From the NCBI GenBank assembly GCA_003134785.1, contig PLCN01000015.1:92037-156036 (forward strand): DNA of 64,000 bases. The letters run 5' to 3'. The position numbers were made by a program, and so were the translations under genes. The notes beneath the pieces were generated by a model. The model was not told the origin of the DNA. It searched no databases and was given only the letters and a program-made list of their open reading frames with translations. Of this stretch, positions 60,756 through 64,000 are shown piece by piece. This stretch comes from Spartobacteria bacterium. GTDB lineage: Bacteria; Verrucomicrobiota; Verrucomicrobiia; Chthoniobacterales; UBA10450. Numbering within the stretch: the stretch's first letter is position 1; each line of letters opens with the position of its first letter.

Positions 60756-62002
60756 TCGAGAAAAAAAGGCGGCGCGCTGTCATCACTGGGATTGGGCCGA
60801 TTACCTGCATCGGGATAGGGCAAGATAATTTTTGGCGGGGCCTGCGGGCCGAGAAGAGCGGCATCCAACAAATCTCCAGTTTCGACACGGCGGAGTTCAA
60901 CGCGCATTGCGGCGGAGAAATTCCCGATTGGATTCCGGAAGATTATTTTCCGCCGCATCGCCTGAAACGGCTCGACCGATATGCACAGTTTGCGGTGGCG
61001 TCGGCAAAGATGGCGCTCGATGACGCCGGACTTTCTTACGCGCAGGAGATACCGCAACACCGGGTCGGCGTCAGTTTTGGAACCGCGCTCGGGGGGATCG
61101 CGAACGCGGAATATCAGCACGCAAACTTCCTGAAGAAGGGAACGCGCGGCGTAAACCAGACGCTCGCGCTGCAAGTCTTCGGAGGATCGGCGCACTCGAA
61201 CATCGCGATTGAATTCGGCTTCCGCGGAGTCGGCACGACGAACTCGAATAGTTGCGCGAGCGGGACCGTCGCGGTAGGCGAGGCGCTTCGTTATATTCGA
61301 GACGATTTCGCGGACGTCATTGTCGCCGGAGGCGCCGAAGCGCCGTTGAGTCCCCTCACCTTCGGCGCGTTTGCCATCATCAAAACCATGAGCCAATGGG
61401 AGGGCGATCCGGCGCTGGCTTGCCGGCCCTTCGATCTGCGGCGTGACGGATTCGTCATGGGAGAAGGCGCGGCTTCGCTCGTGATCGAAGAGCTGGAGCA
61501 TGCGCAAGATCGGGGCGCGCACATTTTTGCGGAAGTGCTCGGATACAGTTTGAACAACGATGCGTTCCATATGACCTCGCCGTTGCCGAGCGGCGAATCG
61601 TGCATTCGCGCGATACGCGATGCACTCGCCGATGCTCGTCTCGCGCCGGAACAGATCGACTACATCAATGCGCACGCCAGCTCGACGCAGCTAAACGACA
61701 GCACGGAGAGCGTGGCGATCAAGCAAGTGTTCGGCGAGCGAACACGCAGTTTACCTGTGAGCGGCACGAAGGCGTATACCGCGCATCCACTGGGCGCGAC
61801 GGGTGCGATCGAGGCAGCGATTTGTGCACTCGCGATCGAGCAGAAATGGGTGCCGCCGACTTTGAATCGAGACTATCCCGATCCGGCGTGCGATCTCGAT
61901 GTCGTTCCGCACCACGGCCGCTCTGCGGAATTGAATTACGTGCTAAGCAATTCCTTCGGCTTCGGCGGAATCAATTCTTGCGTGATTCTGGGGCGCGTGT
62001 GA
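60752..62002 (+). CDS. Beta-ketoacyl-ACP synthase II family (FabF-like)
   Basis: A 416-residue condensing enzyme that extends acyl chains on ACP with malonyl-ACP. The catalytic triad is Cys in TNSNSCASGTVA, His in INAHASSTQLND and His in YTAHPLGATGAIE; GFGGINSCVIL closes the protein. It is translationally coupled to an SRPBCC gene and has no acpP or fabG beside it, so a secondary fatty-acid or polyketide-like role is possible; primary fabF elsewhere is not excluded. Confidence 0.92.
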   Translation: MIEKKRRRAVITGIGPITCIGIGQDNFWRGLRAEKSGIQQISSFDTAEFNAHCGGEIPDWIPEDYFPPHRLKRLDRYAQFAVASAKMALDDAGLSYAQEIPQHRVGVSFGTALGGIANAEYQHANFLKKGTRGVNQTLALQVFGGSAHSNIAIEFGFRGVGTTNSNSCASGTVAVGEALRYIRDDFADVIVAGGAEAPLSPLTFGAFAIIKTMSQWEGDPALACRPFDLRRDGFVMGEGAASLVIEELEHAQDRGAHIFAEVLGYSLNNDAFHMTSPLPSGESCIRAIRDALADARLAPEQIDYINAHASSTQLNDSTESVAIKQVFGERTRSLPVSGTKAYTAHPLGATGAIEAAICALAIEQKWVPPTLNRDYPDPACDLDVVPHHGRSAELNYVLSNSFGFGGINSCVILGRV

Positions 62003-62109
62003 GCCCGCGCATCGGCAAACGCGTGTCATCCCGAGTCGCGCAGACGGGACCGCGACCATGGGAGGAGCGCTGACCTCGCAGGCGCTTTATCGCTTTCGCG
62101 TTCCAACAG

Positions 62110-62137
62110 GCGCACTCCGTAGGTGCGCGCTCCCCTT
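62110..62137 (+). terminator. Possible hairpin terminator downstream of fabF-like gene
   Basis: GCGCACTCCGTAGGTGCGC forms a six-base stem with a seven-base loop and is followed by GCTCCCCTTTT. It lies 108 bases after the fabF-like stop, in the gap to convergent trmD. The U-run is short, so the call is weak. Confidence 0.4.
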
Positions 62138-62186
62138 TTGCGATAGCGCAATTTGCAACTGCGAGGTCCTTCGCCGTCTGCGCGGC

Positions 62187-62879
62187 TCAGGATGACAAGT
62201 CAGGGGCATCGTCCAACAACAAATCCGGCCGCGCCTTCTGCGTTCGTTGCAACCCCTGCTCTTTTCTCCACGCCGCAATTGCGCCGTGATTTCCGGAAAG
62301 TAAGACTTCGGGAACTTTCCATCCTCGGAATTCAGCAGGCCGCGTGTACTGCGGACCTTCCAATAACCCGCCGGTAAAACTGTCGTCCGCGGCGGATTGT
62401 TCGTGACCGAGGACGCCCGGCACCAGGCGCGCAACTGCATCGACGAGCACGACTGCGGCGATCGCCCCATTCGTGAGCACATAATCGCCGATGGAGATTT
62501 CCGCGTCGGCCAGATGCTCGCTCACGCGATGATCCACTCCTTCATAATGACCGCAGATGATGATCAGATGTGGCCGCGCAGAAAATTCGTCTGCCAGTGT
62601 TTGGGTCAGACGCCGTCCTTGCGGCGACATCAGCACGACAAAGCTATTTTCGTTTCGCAAGGACTCCACCGCGGCGAAGACCGGTTCCGGTTTCATCACC
62701 ATTCCCTGACCGCCGCCGAAGGGAGCGTCGTCCACGATGTGATGCTTGTCGGTCGTCCAATTGCGCAGGTTGTGAATGCGCAGCTCAAGCGTGCCGCTTT
62801 CCTGCGCGCGTTTCATCATGCTTTCACTAAGTGGTGCGCGGCAAATCTCCGGGAAGAGCGTCAGGATATCGATGCGCAC
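62187..62879 (-). CDS. trmD: tRNA (guanine-N1)-methyltransferase
   Basis: A 230-residue SPOUT methyltransferase that methylates G37 of tRNAs. [20 protein letters not shown], the knot region [58 protein letters not shown] and the C-terminal [19 protein letters not shown] are all normal. It is the last gene of the ffh-rpsP-khpA-trmD block; rimM, often just before trmD, is missing and rplS does not follow. Confidence 0.97.
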   Translation of the reverse strand: MRIDILTLFPEICRAPLSESMMKRAQESGTLELRIHNLRNWTTDKHHIVDDAPFGGGQGMVMKPEPVFAAVESLRNENSFVVLMSPQGRRLTQTLADEFSARPHLIIICGHYEGVDHRVSEHLADAEISIGDYVLTNGAIAAVVLVDAVARLVPGVLGHEQSAADDSFTGGLLEGPQYTRPAEFRGWKVPEVLLSGNHGAIAAWRKEQGLQRTQKARPDLLLDDAPDLSS

Positions 62880-62918
62880 CGTGGAATGTCCAACGACGAA
62901 CAGCGAATGTCGAACTGG

Positions 62919-62972
62919 TAGGGCGAGACTCCGTCGAGCCGGCGTTCGATCGGCTCCGCGGAGCGTTGCCCT
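62919..62972. repeat. Imperfect inverted repeat between khpA and trmD
   Basis: TAGGGCGAGACTCCGTCGAG and its partner GGCTCCGCGGAGCGTTGCCC form imperfect arms with a GGCGTTCGATC centre. It occupies the 107-base gap where rimM often lies in other bacteria. Confidence 0.6.
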
Positions 62973-62986
62973 AACAAGGGTGAAAT

Positions 62987-63217
62987 TTACTCCACAATCT
63001 CGAGCGTGGCCCGCTGCCCATGACGCGCGGCTGAGCTAGAGAGAAGCGCGCGGATCGCTTGAATCGTTTGTCCGTTGCGGCCGATGATTCGCCCGACATC
63101 CGTTTGCCGCAATTGCACTCGGAAGATCGTTGTCTTCCCCGATGGAATTTCCGAGAGCATCATCTCATCCGGAAATTCCACGAGCTGGCGAATGACGAAT
63201 TCGAGAAATTGTTTCAC
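62987..63217 (-). CDS. khpA: KH-domain RNA-binding protein (KhpA family)
   Basis: A 76-residue single KH domain: [38 protein letters not shown] with the GRNG loop, and [20 protein letters not shown]. It is the usual small partner encoded next to rpsP and binds RNA in ribosome assembly or cell-envelope control. The upstream gap to rpsP holds an inverted repeat. Confidence 0.94.
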   Translation of the reverse strand: MKQFLEFVIRQLVEFPDEMMLSEIPSGKTTIFRVQLRQTDVGRIIGRNGQTIQAIRALLSSSAARHGQRATLEIVE

Positions 63218-63242
63218 GATTACGAACTATCTGTTTTTGTTC

Positions 63243-63259
63243 GCAGGCTGCAAGCCTGC
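63243..63259. repeat. Small dyad between khpA and the larger repeat
   Basis: CAGGCTGCAAGCCTG is a seven-base inverted repeat with a one-base centre. It resembles the GCAGGCTGCTAGCCTGC arms of the 3125-3278 element. Confidence 0.55.
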
Positions 63260-63275
63260 GGTCGCATCAGTTTCT

Positions 63276-63348
63276 TCTGTAGCGGCGGTCTATGACCGCC
63301 GAACGCACTCTGTGAAATCGTTTCGGCGGTCATAGACCGCCGCTACAG
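63276..63348. repeat. CTGTAGCGGCGG...CCGCCGCTACAG inverted repeat
   Basis: Arms are nearly identical to those of the 59966-60041 element, but the spacer differs. It lies between rpsP and khpA, which point the same way, and ends three bases after the rpsP stop. In RNA it would be a strong stem between the two genes. Confidence 0.87.
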
Positions 63349-63351
63349 AAA

Positions 63352-63717
63352 TCACTCCGCCGCAGGCGCCGGGGCAGATTCCGCCGGAGCCGTGGTTTCT
63401 TCCACTGGTGCGGGCTCCTCCGCTGTAGCCGACGGCACGGCGGGAGCGGCTGCCTCGGGAGCCGCGGTCGCAGATTCCTGCTTCTTATTCTTCTTAATCA
63501 AACTGCGCACGGTATCCGACGGCTGCGCACCCTTGGAAATCCAATGATCGATTCGATCCAACTTCAGCGTGCTATTATGATCGGGCTTTTTCGGATCGTA
63601 GGTCCCGATGATCTCGATAAATTTTCCGTCGCGCGGGCTGCGGCTATCGGCCACCACCACCTTGTAGTACGGGCGATTTCTCGCGCCTTCTCTGCGTAAT
63701 CTGATTGAAACTGCCAT
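63352..63717 (-). CDS. rpsP: 30S ribosomal protein S16 with acidic Ala/Pro extension
   Basis: A 121-residue S16. The core ([60 protein letters not shown]) is normal and takes about 80 residues. The last 40 residues are an Ala/Pro/Glu-rich tail ([20 protein letters not shown]) not found in short S16 proteins but seen in some lineages. It starts five bases after ffh on the same strand and is probably co-transcribed. Confidence 0.96.
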   Translation of the reverse strand: MAVSIRLRREGARNRPYYKVVVADSRSPRDGKFIEIIGTYDPKKPDHNSTLKLDRIDHWISKGAQPSDTVRSLIKKNKKQESATAAPEAAAPAVPSATAEEPAPVEETTAPAESAPAPAAE

Positions 63718-63721
63718 ATCG

Positions 63722-64000
63722 TTAATTTTTCATCCGCGCCATTTGCGCCATCATCTTTTTCATTTTGCCGGCGCTCTTCATCATCTTTCGCATTTGATTG
63801 AAACGCTGGAGCAAGTCGTTCACTTCGGTGACGCTGCTGCCGCTGCCGCGGGCGATCCGTTGACGCCGCCGCGCATTTAGAATGTCGGGCCGCGTTCTCT
63901 CCTCGTGCGTCATGGAAAGCACAATCGCTTCCGTCCGCTTGAGCTGCTTCTCGTCCACGGAGAGGCCCTGCACGTTACTCATCCCCGGGATCATGCCAAG
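63722..64000 (-). CDS. ffh: Signal recognition particle protein Ffh, C-terminal part
   Basis: The C-terminal M domain of the SRP GTPase, cut by the window edge; its frame is open to 64000. Visible are [59 protein letters not shown] (the 4.5S RNA-binding helix) and a Met-rich tail ([20 protein letters not shown]) that binds signal sequences. The order ffh-rpsP-khpA-trmD is the conserved one. Confidence 0.95.
   Translation of the reverse strand, partial: LGMIPGMSNVQGLSVDEKQLKRTEAIVLSMTHEERTRPDILNARRRQRIARGSGSSVTEVNDLLQRFNQMRKMMKSAGKMKKMMAQMARMKN

Noticed and set aside
1217..63348. CRISPR array
   Set aside because: The repeats are inverted, differ from each other and are widely spaced; there is no regular direct-repeat and spacer pattern and no cas gene.

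Overview
The window is a gene-dense, GC-rich stretch of a diderm bacterial chromosome. I infer a soil-type Verrucomicrobiota (Spartobacteria / Chthoniobacterales-like). The inference rests on the mixture of a PafA-type Pup/UBact ligase, B12-binding radical SAM enzymes, lipid A deacylase (PagL), Lnt and TonB-like proteins that imply an outer membrane, CHAT and DUF4062 proteins, and many nested palindromic repeats of the form CTGTAGC...GCTACAG. No rRNA gene is present, so the taxonomic call is tentative. One tRNA (Arg-ACG) is present.

Layout. 1-3.1 kb: tandem radical SAM/B12 enzymes. 3.3-8 kb: a secreted unknown, a GH75-like chitosanase candidate, and an active plus an inactivated HtrA-like protease. 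8-13.2 kb: SGNH hydrolase, PafA-like ligase, DUF5069, pterin dehydratase with a 40-residue membrane protein, a glycosyltransferase-like protein, tRNA-Arg and a zinc ribbon. 13.3-25.5 kb: the most unusual region. A rightward operon (ECF sigma, 77-residue protein, GAF protein, subtilase, degenerate CobW-like protein, DUF4190) faces a leftward operon (secreted unknown, CHASE2-cyclase, exported TPR-CHAT protease, DUF4062-TM-TPR protein). I propose that they form one signalling and proteolysis system. 25.7-28.2 kb: His-rich metal permease, CDF exporter, lipoprotein. 28.2-36.4 kb: PfkB kinase, ThiE, AccC/AccB, a LolD-like ATPase, RluA, LolA-like, PagL, Nudix and two small secreted or membrane proteins. 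36.4-42.8 kb: citrate synthase, SucD, two VOC proteins, SucC and phosphoglucomutase (central carbon). 42.8-48.1 kb: a small unknown, Lnt, an ABC ATPase and an ABC-2 permease fused to an amidohydrolase.

48.3-55.8 kb: a Cys-rich periplasmic protein, a frameshifted TonB-like gene, ClpB, then a defence/toxin-antitoxin island (VapBC, a truncated second clpB 5' end, a PD-(D/E)XK nuclease and methyltransferase pair, MazE and a frameshifted MazF). 55.9-62 kb: MFS transporter, TIM-barrel protein, UPF0104 membrane protein, RibD-C reductase, DUF1272, SRPBCC and FabF. 62.1-64 kb: the conserved ffh-rpsP-khpA-trmD block on the minus strand, without rimM between khpA and trmD.

Inverted repeats sit between most convergent gene pairs and often supply the stop codons of the flanking genes. 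Three are read through in frame inside genes. No stretch longer than 300 bases lacks a gene or gene remnant. The longest gaps (48086-48355, 4643-4877, 3125-3348) hold repeats or nothing recognisable.
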